A stretch of DNA of 6,883 nucleotides from the NCBI GenBank assembly GCA_021778875.1, contig JAJYBT010000130.1, positions 1 through 6,883 of the forward strand. Reading direction: 5' to 3'. Made by a program: the position numbers and the translations under genes. Position 1 is the first letter of the stretch. The number at the start of each line of letters is the position of its first letter. Source of the DNA: Acidobacteriota bacterium. GTDB lineage: Bacteria > Acidobacteriota > Terriglobia > Terriglobales > Acidobacteriaceae. The notes beneath the pieces are model-generated. The model was given only the letters and a program-made list of their open reading frames with translations, made no database searches and was not told the origin of the DNA. Below, piece by piece: positions 6,491 to 6,883 of the stretch.

Positions 6491-6883
6491 GCCTCTACTG
6501 CGCGACTGGAAGCGCCGACACCGATTTGTCCTCACTGCAATTGAAGGACCTGCTGGATGAAAGTCTGGCCAAACTCGGCCAGCGCAATCGCGTGCTCGCC
6601 GTGCCGCCAGACATGACGCGCCTGCACTCGCAGGCTGGCGAACTGACGCGCTGTGCATGGCAGCACTACGGCGACGGCTTGAAGACGGTGCTGCCTGCGC
6701 TTGGCACGCATGCGGCGATGACGCCCGCGCAGATGACGCACATGTTTGGCGACGTGCCGCAGCATCTGTTCCGCATGCACGATTGGCGCAACGACATCGA
6801 GACCGTCGGAGAAGTCCCCGCTGAGTTCATCCGTGAGCAGTCAGAGGGCAAGCTCAACTACGCGTATCCTGCGCACGTGAACC
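6487..6883 (+). CDS. LarA-like nickel-dependent racemase/epimerase family protein (DUF2088), 3'-truncated
   Basis: The ATG at 6487 overlaps the permease stop in an ATGA, so translation is probably coupled. About 132 N-terminal residues are visible and the frame is open at the right edge. They match the N-terminal domain of lactate racemase LarA (PF09861). PPDMTRLHS gives D42 and R45, matching the substrate-binding D-x-T-R of LarA. ALGTHAAMTPAQMTHMFG gives H75, matching a catalytic histidine, with a similar spacing between the two motifs. The Lys and His that hold the nickel-pincer nucleotide lie beyond the window, so cofactor use is not shown. Characterised relatives racemise or epimerise 2-hydroxy acids such as lactate, malate and gluconate. 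Placement third in a uronate operon suggests an aldonic acid substrate (mannonate, altronate or gluconate C2-epimerisation); this is inference. The family is likely, the reaction open. Confidence 0.82.
   Translation, partial: MSLYCATGSADTDLSSLQLKDLLDESLAKLGQRNRVLAVPPDMTRLHSQAGELTRCAWQHYGDGLKTVLPALGTHAAMTPAQMTHMFGDVPQHLFRMHDWRNDIETVGEVPAEFIREQSEGKLNYAYPAHVN

Noticed and set aside
1..6883. tRNA, rRNA, CRISPR array, transposase or phage genes
   Set aside because: No tandem spacer-repeat pattern, no recognisable RNA gene sequence and no integrase or transposase motif was seen in any frame.

Overview
The window is GC-rich bacterial chromosome, with long spurious open frames opposite the real genes as expected at high GC. 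The combination of a UxaC / ExuT-type uronate operon, a divergent FadR-type GntR regulator and the protein flavours (a short secreted cupin, an outer-layer protein with a Pro/Ala tail) suggests an Acidobacteriota soil-type organism (Terriglobales-like). This taxonomic placement is inferred from protein resemblance only.

Left part (1-1607). The window opens inside an unrecognised protein gene on the + strand (1-689, 5' end missing) with a Pro/Ala-rich C-terminus. A 237-base intergenic stretch with two overlapping small hairpins follows. Then comes a small exported cupin (927-1487) with a Tat-like leader and intact metal-binding motifs. This cupin gene is visibly less GC-biased than its neighbours. 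It is bracketed by an 11-bp perfect inverted repeat (850-860 / 1591-1601), so it may be an inserted cassette.

Middle (1608-3583, minus strand). A GntR-family (FadR/FCD subfamily) regulator is followed 35 bases downstream by a YhiN/HI0933-type flavoprotein, probably in one transcript.

Right part (3584-6883, plus strand). Divergent from the regulator is a uronate-catabolism operon: uxaC (glucuronate/galacturonate isomerase), a hexuronate/hexonate MFS permease (exuT-like) 10 bases downstream, and a LarA-type (lactate racemase-like, DUF2088) gene that starts in a 4-base ATGA overlap and runs off the window. A sigma70-like promoter (3688-3716) is followed directly by a perfect 13+6+13 bp palindrome (3717-3748). 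Each arm of it is itself a FadR-type operator (GGTCTGACC / GGTCAGACC). The simplest model is that the GntR protein binds as two dimers over the transcription start and shuts off the operon until a uronate or its intermediate binds the metal-containing FCD domain.

The most interesting item is the LarA-like gene, translationally coupled to a uronate importer. LarA homologues use a nickel-pincer cofactor to racemise or epimerise 2-hydroxy acids. Aldonic acids made from uronates (mannonate, altronate, gluconate) are 2-hydroxy acids, so this protein is a candidate sugar-acid C2-epimerase.
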